Part shown: positions 25,400 through 37,274 of the stretch, in pieces
Layout: every line of letters starts with the position of its first letter
Numbering within the stretch: the stretch's first letter is position 1
DNA from: Gnetum montanum
Taxonomy: Eukaryota; Streptophyta; Gnetopsida; Gnetales; Gnetaceae
Reading direction: 5' to 3'
Assembly (NCBI GenBank): GCA_015680685.1
Contig: MNCI01007580.1
Span: 791,314-855,313 of the forward strand
DNA: 64,000 nt
The notes under the pieces: generated by a model
Seen by the model: only the letters and a program-made list of their open reading frames with translations
Database searches by the model: none
Told to the model about the DNA's origin: nothing
Program-made: the position numbers and the translations under genes

Positions 25400-27671
25400 A
25401 GATGTAGAGTATGGTAAGGAGATGGGTGTTCCTCCTCAAGCAGATGGTGAATGAGTTTAATGGTACTTTGGAGGGTAATAGTGATGCTGAAATGAGCCAT
25501 GGCTTGCAAAGATTCATGGAGAAATGGGTTTCTGAACATAGTACCCATATGGATCTAGTTGGTTATAAGGATACTACTATCTTGGTGGTGGCATTCCCCA
25601 TGACTATGGTTGGTGCCATTATTGATACTGGTCATATGGTTGTGGTGGAGCTCCACTTGGATTGTAAGCTTGTTGTTGTTGGTGGAACTATCTTGGATTG
25701 CCTTGTAGATAAGGCAATCATTTGGGTGCTTTCCTCTATGCTAGTTGAGGATTCAACACATACACCCTAGACTCTTGTAAGTGTGACACCATAGGGTAAC
25801 ATCCCTTAGGATGTTCATACTAATAAATGTCACAACCAACGTCATCATCAGAGTTTGTTTCCACAACTTCTTCTACTATAGCAACTTTGTCCTTACCTCT
25901 TTAGTAGGCACATTCAGCTTCTTTCCACCTCCTATGGTTACAATCACTATTTTACTCTTTGGAGTTTTCAGAAATCTTCATAGTAGTTTAGAATTTTTCA
26001 TCCAAATAGTCCCATAATTTATCAACTTTTACCAAAATATCAGAAATAGATTTTTGGATGGGTAAGGTTTTCCTGTTCACCACTTCATTGAGTGATGACT
26101 CCTCATCACAAAATTAGACCTTCCATTTTCTTATTGAAGGACCCNAAGTGATGACTCCTCATCACAAAATTAGACCTTCCATTTTCTTATTGAAGGACCC
26201 CTATTATATTCTTCTACATTTTTCCTTTTTTTCAACTCATCTTCTTCTTTTGCAACTTGTTCTATACGCCTTTATATTTGATGAGCTCTTAGTTCAAACA
26301 ATCTCCCTTGGGCATAAACCCCAAGAGTNCTGATGAGCTCTTAGTTCAAACAATCTCCCTTGGGCATAAACCCCAAGAGTTCTTCTAGTTTTTGCTCTAA
26401 CCCTATCTATGGTGTGGCAGAGTTGCTCCCTCTAAGAGTAACCATGGTTAGGGCATCAGTGTAAGAGAGAATAATATCTACCCATGGAAACATCCAAGGG
26501 TTCATTTATTTCTTATTTCCAGCCTTGGATTTGCCTTCTCAGGTTGGACACTCTAGAGTACATCTAATATTTATCATTGAATAGTTTCAGCATGGTACTT
26601 CATTTGTGGATAGATTCTAGCTCTAAATATTGGTATCAAATTTTAGCTTCTTTTATGAGTGTCCTAGGGAAGAGTTTGAGTTTTTCCTAATCATTTTCAA
26701 TGTTCTACAAGGCACAGGCATCATGGAAAACTTTTAGATGTGTTTGCGGATTAGTGTTATATCCCCCTCAAATCTTGGGATATTTTTCATGTCTAAGCGC
26801 TTGATTCATCTATCTTTTATATGCCTAGTTGCAATCTTAACTACCTTTGCAATGTTAAGATACTTTGAGTCAAGAATAGAGGCTCATCATAACCATGATT
26901 TTTTTGTCACCGATGATGTCCTCTATTATCCTTTTGATTATTGTGGGCACGGTGATTAGTACTACTACCTCTATGCTCACCTTCATCATTATTGTTCCTT
27001 TTGTGGCATCTTTCATAATTAGAAGAGGAAGAAGAAGCAAATTCAGATGAAGAGGGAGAAGAGGTAGGAGGACTGCCTCCATCATGAAATCTACCAATTT
27101 TCCCCTTGCTATCGTGGCCATGTTCATTATTTTTCATATCATCTTGATGCTTATTTGATCCCTTGCCTTGACTTTCATCTTTCCTTAAACTTGAATTGTG
27201 GATTGTAGACTACCGATTCAAGGTCACACCCTCATCACCAATAATAAAGGGTAGAGAATCTTCATGCTAAGAGTCCTCAGAGGTAGGACCCTTGTTGTTG
27301 TCTTGGTTTAATAGGAATAAGGCATTGGTAAACTATTTTTCCTTAGCATCCTCATGATGCCTCTCCTGATGTCGATCTCAACTACATTATGTGTCAATGG
27401 GATGGTAGTCCCAAGTATCATAACCATTCACAACGTATTCTTCTTGAAGATTTGAGATGCCTAACTTCTTCAAAGTTTGAAGTAGTATCCTAGGCATAGA
27501 TTGATTGGGAAAAAATACAATGCTGCCTTCCATATCATTCCATCACAATTGCTCATCCTGATGTAGGATGAAGGTGAAATTAGGCACAAGCTCATTTGGA
27601 TGAGTATATACCACTTTTCACTCTTGTGGAATCGGTGGTTTAACATCATCATGCCTACGAGAAGAAGACAT
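25400..27671 (-). pseudogene. gag: Element A gag remnant
   Basis: The start ATG at 27,671 reads MSSSRRHDD, matching element B gag (MSSSSHKS at 52,237). Next come FTFILHQDE, a Ser/Asn/His-rich region (26,907-27,137), and the gag core at about 26,790-26,200: RLDMKNIPRFEGGYNTNPQT, FHDACA, KLKLFPRTLIKEA, VSNLRRQIQGWK, EPLDVSMGRYYSLLH, RRTLGVYAQGRLFELRAHQI, then a charged coiled-coil tail. Gag forms the particle. Many stops stand where Trp or Gln is expected. Two assembly duplications (around 26,145 and 26,329) add further breaks. Its neighbours are the primer site upstream and protease downstream. Confidence 0.8.
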
Positions 27672-27801
27672 TTTGCAATAAATAAAGTATCAATGTGCTT
27701 TTTGTAATTATGAAATATGGGAATGATGCCAACCTTGGGGTTCATCTAACAATATTAATGATATCCAATAAACCTAGATAGTGCACATTTCAACAATAGA
27801 G

Positions 27802-27819
27802 TCCCCAGAAATGGCACTA
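27802..27819 (-). other. Primer-binding site, tRNA-Asp-like, element A
   Basis: The minus strand reads TAGTGCCATTTCTGGGGA, against TGGCGCCGTTGCCGGGGA, the complement of plant tRNA-Asp 3' ends and the usual Athila primer site. Thirteen of 18 bases match. One base separates it from the LTR. Confidence 0.75.
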
Positions 27820-27820
27820 A

Positions 27821-28764
27821 TGATGAGTAGTAAAGGTATCCCTCTACCCAACCATATGAATCACAAATCGTTCATGTGCAATCTGGTCGAATTTCCTGGA
27901 CTCTCTAGTTTTTGGTACATTAGTCTTCTAGGAAGTGAATCTTAACCTAAGGTAATTCATTGTCTTCCCAATTACACTTGTGAAGTACAAAGGCATGGTT
28001 AAGTGTAATCGAGACATGATTTTTATCCTTTTATATTTTATGGTTTTGATGCTTAAAGAGAGAGATGAAGTAATTTAATGACTAATTTAATTTAACTAAA
28101 TAAATGGTCTTTAGCTAGTCCTAACATAAGCATCTAGTCCTACTTTTTGTACATGTCCTAAACCCACATATCCACTACTGGGTTACCTAGCACTATGCTA
28201 CTGGGCACACCAAGCAATAACACTACTAGGATTACCAAGTGAATAAATGTTTACACTCGAAGTGATCATACTTATGTACTTAATCTATTTAGCTTAATTG
28301 ATTAAAGTCTAATTTAGCTTAATTGATTGAATATTTAATAAAAATAATGAATGCATAAATAGAAAATTTAAGCTATCCAAAATGTTGCATGGTTGATCAA
28401 GAATCTCATCTTTATTACTGTACACACTAGTGTGGTTCAAGTACAACAATGCTCAAATAAAGATCTGTACACTTAATGACTCCTACTACGAGCACTCAGA
28501 GAAAATATTCTAACTCTCAAATAGATAAACTATAAGAGCTCTACTACTACTATGACTTGAATTCCCATAAACACAACTGGGAGCTCATATTTATAGTTTT
28601 TGCTACAGTACTGTATCAACAAGGCCTTGTCAACATAGCAAACACTATGTTGATGCAACCTTGTCGATGGGGCAACATCACGTAAATAGGACCTAGTCAA
28701 TAGGGGCCTATCAATGAGGCCATTTCAATAGGAGCCCATCAACATGACACTTTAATGCTCATCA
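27821..28764 (-). mobile_element. Element A 5' LTR (944 bp)
   Basis: It is bounded by TGATGA at 27,821 and CTCATCA ending at 28,764. The minus-strand TATA box TATAAATA is at 28,588-28,595, with the U3 cassette at 28,605-28,760. It is nearly the same length as, and closely similar to, the plus-strand LTR at 30,680-31,622. Confidence 0.9.
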
Positions 28765-28986
28765 CAAGAATATTCTTAGAAATCCACTCCACATCATCTT
28801 CAAAGTTTATGATTGAATTACATCATAATTTGAATGATAAATTCCTTGGTCCAAAATAGATGGAACCCCTATCATTAGTATCATTATTGGGGAAGGCATT
28901 GGTGAATTTCCTAAAAATACTTGTATAATTTTAATTTTAACATTTATTCAATTCTAATGTACTTCTTAGCATTATGTGTGTAGGTT

Positions 28987-30000
28987 ATGAACACAAGTAA
29001 GATGGTAGATAATGCTAAGAGCCCATCAAGAACCTCAGCAGAAGTACTGAGATGAAAAAAGGCTTTTGTCATATTTAAGCATGCAAATAGCCTAACTCTA
29101 CATTGGTTGTCTTAACTTAACATCAAAACCAACAAGGAAGATGATGTGATGTTCATGCATGTTTTGCAAAATTAAGCATGCAAATAGCCTAACTCTACAT
29201 TGGTTGTCTTAACTTAACATCAAAACCAACAAGGAAGATGATGTGATGTTCATGCATGTTTTGCAAAAGAACCAATTGTAGCTACAATAGCAGATCTTGA
29301 GGAAGCCCTAATCAATCTTAGGTTATAAGAATTCCAAGCATTCTACATGGCCTTGATAGCTGACCTTAGTGATTATGAGCCTCATTTGAGGTCAAAGCTT
29401 TGAGATTAGATGGTGGAGGAGGAGGAGGTCTGCCATAGCTTCTCATCTGATCACTTGAATAAGGAATAAGGAAAGAAAGCACACATCAAAGGTAAGGTAC
29501 CATTCTATCACAAAGGTTCATGATTGAGGGCTATCAATCCCAATGCTACTCAAACCTATGAGGATGATTTCTCACTATGTTCCAACATATCCACCTATCA
29601 AGGCCATCCAATGATGATAATTCCCTATTGTTCAACTAGGATGATTATCATGAGCTCAATGAAGTTATTTGCATTAAAAAGCAGCACGTTCATAATAGCA
29701 AGATTAAATGTATCAACATGGCTAATGTTCCATTATATAGAAGATATACTCGTGATGACCCCCAGCTCTATGTACAAGCATTTGATAACTCTTGTTATCT
29801 ATAAGTGATCATTAATGATTAGCAAAAGTTATAGTTATTTTCTTATACCTTCATTGAACATGGTGAAACTTAGTACAAACCCTTACCACATAAGTTAATT
29901 CAGGCAAGGGAGGATATGATTAAAATTTTTAACATAGGGCTCATTGTGGGACAATCACTTAAGATGGATGGAATTTTTTTCTAAAGAAACCTTTTTAGAT
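28987..30000 (+). pseudogene. gag: Gag-like remnant
   Basis: From about 29,655 to 29,960 a broken frame shows NSKIKCINMANVPLY, then TRDDPQLYVQAFDNSCYL, FSYTFIEHGE and LPHKLIQARED. This follows the retrotransposon-gag core (DPxxYVQxFxxxC, then xLFxxTFxExAxxWYxxLP). Stops replace several expected residues. It is not the gag type of elements A-C, so it is either another lineage or a gag placed unusually near a 3' LTR. The start at 28,987 is uncertain. Confidence 0.45.
29075..29268. repeat. 97-bp tandem duplication
   Basis: Two adjacent identical copies beginning TTAAGCATGCAAATAGCC. No N marks the junction, so it may be real or a silent assembly duplication like those with N elsewhere in the window. 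Confidence 0.9.
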
Positions 30001-30670
30001 CTATGTAAAAGGAAAGTTAACTATTTCACACCAACTCTTAAATACTTTATTTTTTCTATCAACATTGACTTGTAAATTTGATGGGATCTACCGAGAACCT
30101 ATCCAAGAGGATGAACAACTACCAAGAGCTACAAAACATAGTCAGCTTATTTGACATTGAACACAAACAACTCACTTCCTAGTTTGTCAATGTGAAGGAG
30201 ATGTTCCCAATAATGCTCTATCCATGGGATATCCCCATTTTATCCCACATCAGTGATGTTGCATGGACTATGAATGATCCCCAAAGAAAGAAGAAGAAGA
30301 TGAAGGAATTTCTAAATGCCTTTCACCTTCCACCAAAGGTTGTAGCTGCAGTAAAATAGCCATGACTGCCTCAGCTATCACACATGCCTGAAGCTAGCAA
30401 AGGTCCTTTAGAACCTTAGGAGCCTCCACCACCTAGGACTATATAATCTTCACCATCGTATTTACATCATCATAGGATGTGCTATCCAATTTTTTGTAGT
30501 TATGTCATGGTGTTCAATGTTGTTTCATAAACATAATTTTTTGTAATTCATTGATCTATACACTTAGGCACTCAATTTTGTTAAGTCATTTTGTTTTGTT
30601 AAGAGTTAGTCAATAATCCCATACCTTCTCAATTTTTTAAGGAAACTTGAGGATGAGTTTTCATTCAGTT

Positions 30671-30679
30671 GCGGGGGTA
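30671..30679 (+). other. Polypurine tract
   Basis: GCGGGGGTA directly before the LTR start TGATGAGC. It is the best preserved tract of this family in the window. Confidence 0.8.
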
Positions 30680-31622
30680 TGATGAGCATCAAAGTGTCAT
30701 GTTAATAGGTCTCCATTAATGCAGCCTCGTCAACTTGGCCTCGTTTAGATGGTGTTTTCCTATCAACAAGGCCACGTCGACGTAGCATTTGCTATGTTGA
30801 TGAGACCCCATTGATGTAGTTCTATAGCAAAAACTATAAATACAAGCTCCCCAGTCGTGTCTATGCATCAGAAGTCATAGTAGTAGTTGAACTCTTGTAG
30901 TTTTTACATTTGAAAGTTAGAATATTTTTCTCGAGTGCTCACAGCAGGAGTCATTGAGTGTATGGATCTTTATTCAAGCATTGTTGTACCTGAACTACAC
31001 CAATGTATATGATAATAAATATGGGCTTCTTGATAAACCCTATAGCATTCTAGATAGTTTAAATGTTTTATTCTCACATTTAATGCTTTTAGTTATTTAT
31101 TGAATGTTTCTCAATAATTAAGCTAATTAAGTGATTAAGTAAGATAAGGTAAATAGGTTAAATACATAAGTACAACTACTTCGATTGTAAACATGTATTC
31201 ACTTGGTGATCTTAGCAACATTATTGCTTGGTGCATCCAGTAGCATAACGCTTGGTAACCTAGTAGTGGGTATGTGGGTTCATGACGTGTACAAAAAGTG
31301 GGACCAGATGCTTATGTTAGGACTAGTTAAAGATTAGTTAGTTAGTTAAATTAAATTAGTTATTAAATTACTTCATCTATCTCTTTAAGCACCAAAGAAC
31401 ATAAAACACAAAACAATAAAAATCATATGCCTTGATTACATTTAACCATACCATGTGCATCACAAGTGTAATTGTGAAGACAATGAACAACCTTAGGGCA
31501 AGGTTCACTTCCTAGAAGACTAGTGTACTAGAAATTATAGAGTTCAGGATATTGGATAGGATCACATGTGAATGCTTTGTGATTCATATAGTTGGGCATA
31601 AGGGTACGTCAACCGCTCATCA
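30680..31622 (+). mobile_element. Athila-type 3' LTR (943 bp)
   Basis: TGATGAGC at 30,680 and CTCATCA ending at 31,622. TATA box TATAAATA at 30,835-30,842, with the GTCGACGTAG/GTTGATG cassette upstream. It is inverted relative to element A's 5' LTR, 1.9 kb away. Confidence 0.9.
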
Positions 31623-31718
31623 CATACGATTATTGATGTTGTGTGGCTTTAAACTAACTATAACAATAACATAGAAATTAACTATTTAATCTAATTAATA
31701 GCAAGAAGATAAATCCTA

Positions 31719-32094
31719 AACTAGCCTAAGGGCAATGAGTGTCCATTCCCAACTTGTTGTACATGTCTTAAACTCATATATGCACTACTGGGATTACCAA
31801 GTGTTATGCTACTAGGTGAACTAAGCAATAACATTCCTAGGATTACCAAGCAAATATGTGTTTACACTCAAAACTATTCATGCTTATTCTGTTGATTGAT
31901 TAACATAATGAAAATGTAAATATTAACTAAGTACATGAAAATTGAATTACATTGAAACTTAATATATTCTATTCTAAGTGATGCAAGGAGTTTCAAGAAT
32001 CTCATCTTTATTGCGATCACATCAAAGTGTCCAGGTACATTGATGCTTGAATAAGGATTTGTACAATCCTTAAAGTCCTACTATGGGTACTTAC
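31719..32094 (-). mobile_element. LTR fragment, inverted
   Basis: It matches the R/U5 part of the LTR that starts at 32,095 but in reverse orientation (ACTAGCCTAAGGGCAATGAG, CACTACTGGGATTACCAAG, ATCTCATCTTTATTG). It breaks off at about 32,094, where the plus-strand LTR begins, giving a head-to-head junction. Confidence 0.75.
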
Positions 32095-32865
32095 TGCCAC
32101 ACTTAGGATCATATTCTTGGTAGTTGTAGTGAATCTTTTGTAGTTTGTTTCTATAGGAGTTAGACTATTTTCCCAAGTGCATGCCCGTAGTGTGATGCTT
32201 GTAATTGTATGGAACCTTTATTCGAGTGTGATGTACTTGGACACGCACATGATCGACAATAAATATCAAGATTACTTCATCATTGCAGCATTCACTTAGT
32301 CTTAATTTTTTAATTGTTATTATTATTTATTATTTTNATAGCATACCTAGGATCTCTGCTTGGTAATCCCAGTAGTAGTTGTGCACAAGTTCCAAGATGT
32401 GTACAGATGATTAAGCAATGGATGCTCATTGCACTTAGGCTNATACTTGGTAACCCAATAGCATACCTAGGATCTCTGCTTGGTAATCCCAGTAGTAGTT
32501 GTGCACAAGTTCCAGGATGTGTACAGATGATTAAGCAATGGATGCTCATTGCACTTAGGCTAGTTTAGACTCTCTCCTCCCATGTCCCATTAGCCTAGAC
32601 TCCATTTATTATTGCTTATTAGTTTAATTAAGATTATTTTTCATTGCCTCTAAGAGTAGCACTAGTTTAGGATCACATCATACACCTCACTCTAGACTAA
32701 ACCATACGTGACAAGCAAATACTAGTCCAGTTGGGAAGATAGCGAACTGCGATCAACATGTAACTAACTAGATACCATAGCTAGCCCATCTGCAAAGTTC
32801 AACCATATCATGTGTGAACACTCATATTCATATGGTTGAGTGTAGGGGTACCTCACCACTTATCA
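32095..32865 (+). mobile_element. Element C 5' LTR, lacking its U3 start
   Basis: It aligns with 37,512-38,270 from CCACACTTAGGATCAT onward. About 235 bp, including the cassette and TATA box, are missing. The end reads CACTTATCA (one change from CTCATCA). A 104-bp stretch is duplicated around the N at 32,442, an assembly join. Confidence 0.85.
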
Positions 32866-32866
32866 T

Positions 32867-32884
32867 TGGTGCCATTGCTAGGGA
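32867..32884 (+). other. Primer-binding site, tRNA-Asp-like, element C
   Basis: TGGTGCCATTGCTAGGGA matches 14 of 18 bases of the Athila tRNA-Asp site. All four differences are C-to-T or G-to-A at CpG positions of the canonical site. Confidence 0.8.
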
Positions 32885-32998
32885 CGATGCTAGTTATCTA
32901 GATTAGTTATATCATACAATATCACTGTAACAAAGTATTCATGAGATATCTTTTAGAAAAGAAATTAATTTCAAGTAAGTCACACACGATTCACAACA

Positions 32999-35200
32999 AT
33001 GTCTCTCTCACAAGACTATGGTCCCACAGCCACTAATGAGGCAATTCATTGGAGAACCAACAAAATTTATGATGAAGATGAAGTTTGGAGTACTCAATCT
33101 TATGTAGGAGTTTCATACGTTCATGATTATCCCAACGATACTTAAAGACTCTTGTCATCCAACTCTAATTCCTCTAGTGAGGATGAGACATCCCATAGAA
33201 CGTGGAGGCATGAAAGGCCTAGGACCTTCTCAATAACTAACAAGAACTTACTTGCGGATGATTGGAAGACTTACAAAAGTCATAATGAGTTTTACAGTTC
33301 CTTCTCTTCCTCTACTCCTTCAATTCCAGATTATGACATGGATGACCATCTTTCAAGGGATCAGCATAGAACTAAATATCGAGCTTACAAGGAAAATCAA
33401 GAATGCCAAAATGAACAGGGACAACATCATCCCAACTCACAAACTCACAACCTACTTAGTGACAATGAACCCCTACTAGCCACTAAGAGCCTAACACCTA
33501 TACAAGAGGCTATTCAAATATCCTATAGGGATCGCAAAGAAAGCTGTCTACCCAAGCTTGATTTAAAAAACTTTCCCAAGTTTATAGGAGGCTATGATTT
33601 AGATCCGCAACAACATTTACAAGCCTTCTATGATGCCTGTACATGGAACAATATTGATAATGGATGGAAAAAACTTAAGATCTTTCCTATGATACTCATT
33701 GGCCAAACAAAAGTATGGTATAGGTCCTTAAAACCCAAATCAATTCAACGTTGGCCAACAATGGTAGAGCTCTTTAATGAAAGATTTCAAACTTATGCAA
33801 CAGTGTCAGCCTTGAGGAAACAAATCCAAGAGTGAAAACAAGCACAACATGAACCCTTGGACATGGCCTTAGAAAGATATTATGCATTGTTAAACAACTG
33901 CCTAGGCCATAAGTTCTTCAAGGAAAGTCTAATGTACCACATTATTGATGGGCTCCGTAATGAAACAAGGGAGACCCTAGGTATGTATGCCCAAGGTCAA
34001 CTCTACGAGCTACGAACCCACCAATTCCAAGAGCTTATTAAGCAGGTAGAAAAAGAAGAAGGAGAAATAGCTAAATGGGAGAATGTTGAAAGTTCTCAAC
34101 AGGACTAACATCTCAACTTAACAAGGGTCCATGATCATGAAGAGGAGAAATCAACTCACTTCAAGGAGGTGGAATCATCTTTGTCAATCCTATAATCACT
34201 AGATGAAACTGAGGCAAAGATCAATAAGATGACATACTGGGTACATGAAAGATGTGGAGAATATGCCAACATTATTAGAGAAAGAACCATGATGAACCAA
34301 GAAATAGGAAAAAACACCACTAGACAATCGAAAAGAAGGGTTGAAGAAAATAAGGATAGGAACTCAACTGCCAATCATACATATCAATGTAATATTTTCC
34401 TGTACGATCACCCCAAAGGCTAATGCCCAATATTGTTACATTTACATAAGCATTAGAAAGGAATGTTACATCCAGATTTTGTACAAAAATACTGTGTCCA
34501 ACCATAGTGGCAAAAACCTCAGTCATGGGGGAGGCAACCACCAACTAGACCATATCCTTTGTATGTCCCAACGCCAAATGCTTATTATGTTCAACACCCT
34601 ATTTCTCCAATGGGTTCAACATCCTCTACCTCACCTCATTGTTATCATTCTCTGAAGTACTATCCACCCATGTCCTCTCCAACAAGATCACCACCTCATG
34701 TGTCTTACACTTCTCCTCGACCTCAATATTCTCATACTTCATCCCCTTGTACATCACCACTAGCTATGCCAGAAGGTTTTGCACCACAACACCAACCCAT
34801 GAACGTTACTTGTGCTGCTACTATCAATAGTAGTGGAGGTCCTTCACAATGTCGAAAGTGTCCTTTCTTTAAACATGACCGTAGAAAGAGACAACATAGT
34901 TTTGAAACCACTACATCCACCAACTCAACACAAGTTCAGCACTATGATGCATCTTCTCCCTCAAACTCAACATATCTTGTGACTCTATCTGGTCCACCAA
35001 TTAACACTCCAACAACCATGCAACCCAATGAATATAGCCACATAGGAAGACATATTGATCCTTGCATACCATCTTACGATCATGGGTGCCATAGTGGGTC
35101 AACTCCTTATCAATTAACCACATCTTATAACTTGCCCCACTTTGTCAACTTTAATCAAGTGTGTGCACCCCAATTTGAGTACATTCTAGCCACCACATAA
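32999..35200 (+). pseudogene. gag: Element C gag, lightly broken
   Basis: ATG at 32,999 (MSLSQDYG), a stop near 33,144, then an open frame from 33,152. The core at about 33,540-34,100 has LPKLDLKNFPKFIGGYDLDP, QHLQAFYDACTWNN, KVWYRSLKPKSIQRWP and VSALRKQIQE. A TGA at 33,833 stands where element B has Trp (QIQGWK). It continues as EPLDMALERYYALLNN, RETLGMYAQGQLYELR and a charged coiled coil to 34,400. The last part (34,559-35,200) is open and rich in Pro/Ser/Thr/Tyr. CRKCPFFKHD at about 34,850 is only half of a zinc knuckle. It is the best preserved gag N-half in the window, but it needs readthrough of three or more stops. Confidence 0.8.
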
Positions 35201-37263
35201 CAAGATACCCAGTGGCTTGGACATGACCAGACTCTAACATTTCCAACATGCATGGATTTGCAATTTCCATTTATTAATTCTAGCCATGCCCAAAAGTGTN
35301 TAAATTTTTTTTGTTTTCTAGTTTTTCATCTTTCAATTTATTGTTTTGTCTTTTTGTCTTTTTATGAGTAATCTCATCTACGAATAAAACACTCATGTGA
35401 CTCGTTGGTTGAGGTGTTGTTCTATGCTATCAAGTCTTAGGTGACTAATTATTTGAATAGCAAGCCCATTACATCCACCCAAAAATTCTATTAATAAGAG
35501 GTTCTACTCTGGGTACGATGATATTTTTGACATCATGGAAACTTAAAGTAATTTTGTGCTCATTATATCTAGAGTGAAGAAGGATGGACCAACAGGGAAT
35601 GGCCAGGGTGTGACATCAAGGGGACTTATGTATTCTCTTTAGTGACATCTGTAGGAGTTATCATGTAGCTTGGTTGTACTAAGATCCTTGTAGATCTAAT
35701 GAAAATGGAAGTAAGAGTAATCAAAAGGCACTCAATCAAGCAAACTCAATGCTATTATAGGGGGTCCCACTAGAAAGACATGCACCCATGCCTGAAGGTG
35801 GGAGTGTTCCCTATATTAAGAATTTCGAAAAGAAGAAAAAAAGAAAGAAAAAAAAAAGAGAAGAGAAAACAAACATGTGTGTCACAAACAAATTCAAATC
35901 ACTCCTCCTTTTCACAAAACTCCAAGTGATCGTACGCTTTGCTATCATGATGCTCTTATGGTTGTCTATCATTGGGATGAAACAATGCGATGTCACTGAT
36001 CAAAGGAATGGACTTGCTCCTAATTTTGGAGTGATGAGTTAATGACACATTAATCATGCCCTACACTTAGGATTCATTGTTCCCTAGGTCAGTTACCTCA
36101 CGTTCTGATCTTTGCAATCCCTTCTATAATTCACCTCATCTCGTTGTTCATGTATTTGTGACTTGTGTCTTGTGTAGCAATGAATTCATACCTCATCAAG
36201 GCGGTATCTACATGTGTGTGTTTTGTGGAACTGGTGTGGATTACATTTAACCCTTCTAGTACCTATGGACATTTTAAGTTGTGGTTACGCAAGGGCATTA
36301 TAGGTTAGAACCTACTTTGGGGAGGATCCACTTGTGTGAATTTTGTAATTTGTACTTGTTGGATACCACCACATCATTTTATACCCTCTGAGTACTTCAT
36401 TACCAAATCTATTCTTTCCTTTGTCATCATTTTATCAAATTTTCCTTAAAACCATTACGTGACCTTTTATGTGTCACCTAAACAAATTAGGTCTGACATT
36501 AAACTTTTAGGGCAACTTCCTTGAAAAATTTTCTAACTCTAAAATCACACTAAGCAAAGAATTCAACATTTATGAAAGGTAATAAGTAAGGTATGAAATA
36601 ATTGAACTTCTTTCAATAACCTTACTAATAGTTGATCTTTGTGTGATTGTAGATGGCCCCTAAATGAGGATAACAAGGAGGACCTTCTCAAGGTGCAACT
36701 GAATGCCCATGGGGAGGCAGAGGCCAAGGACCTTATGAAGAACATGTAGAGTAGGAGGCATAATCATTCAGCATCCATCAGGGACCTCCTGTCACTACAC
36801 AATCTAGCAAAGTAAAAGGTGGAGAGGTCAGGGATCGAGCCTATGAAGAGGAATAGTAGCTATTTGTAACATGGCATGACAAGACCAATCAAGTGTTTCC
36901 ACAGATGTCGTGTCCACGGCAAGTGTCGACTCCATCAAAAATTGGAACATCAACATGGACAGCTCATAATCCTCAAATAGAAGAGATGAAATGTTAGGCA
37001 CTTCTTCAATGGTATCAATCTTAGAAGCTTGAAGCATAGGACAAAGGAAAGGCACCCATGGAGGAGCCACTGCCACCAAGAACCACATGAGTTCCAACAA
37101 AGTTTTGTAATTCTGTGTCTGTGTCCCAATTTTGATTTTGTTCAATCCCACACTATAGCATAAATAAATTTCTAGTTAGTCAATAATTCCATACCTATCC
37201 ATTGGGTAATTAATTGAGCTTATTCCTCACTTTCTTTAACTTGAGGATGAGTTGTTATTCAGT
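35201..37263 (+). other. Element C 3' non-coding region
   Basis: It holds the conserved module at 35,775-35,800 (AGACATGCACCCATGCCTGA), an A/G-only tract at 35,828-35,869, the block GGTTACGCAAGGGCATTATA ... GGGGAGGATCCACTTG (36,278-36,335), and an acceptor-like TGTGATTGTAG followed by ATGGCCCC at 36,653. The frame after that ATG stops within five codons (MAPK then TGA), so the 3' ORF is dead. A single N stands at 35,300. Confidence 0.65.
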
Positions 37264-37274
37264 CGTGGGGGTGT
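37264..37274 (+). other. Polypurine tract, element C
   Basis: GTCGTGGGGGTG precedes the 3' LTR start TGATGA at 37,275, as in elements A and B. Confidence 0.75.

Larger units (their letters stand above)
15528..28764 (-). mobile_element. Element A: long Athila-type Ty3/gypsy element
   Basis: In minus-strand order it has 5' LTR (28,764-27,821), tRNA-Asp-like primer site, gag, protease, RT, RNase H, integrase, a conserved spacer, a large 3' ORF, a weak polypurine tract and a truncated 3' LTR. The span is about 13.2 kb. All coding parts stay in alignable frames but carry many stops. The catalytic Asp of RNase H and the second of integrase are Asn. The 3' LTR lacks roughly its last 330 bp compared with the 5' LTR. 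Assembly joins (single N with duplicated flanks) occur at 17,160, 26,145 and 26,329. Confidence 0.85.
28765..30671 (+). mobile_element. Internal 3' part of a plus-strand Athila-type relative
   Basis: The right half (about 30,180-30,671) aligns with the 3' ORF tail and terminal spacer of element A. It includes GATGTTCCCAATAATGC, the GTTGTAGCTGCAGT stretch, and AGTTAGTCAATAATCCCATA before the polypurine tract. The left half carries a gag-like remnant. The 5' LTR, primer site and pol are absent, so a large internal deletion or truncation occurred. A possible splice acceptor (GTGTGTAG) precedes an ATG at 28,987. Confidence 0.7.

Noticed and set aside
25411-25770. 119-codon plus-strand ORF
   Set aside because: It is antisense to the gag tail of element A. 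Its Val/Met-rich composition is what the complement of a His/Asn/Ser-rich gag gives.
32310-32568. ORFs with internal repeats around 32.3-32.6 kb
   Set aside because: They lie in LTR sequence duplicated by an assembly join and have no coding signal.
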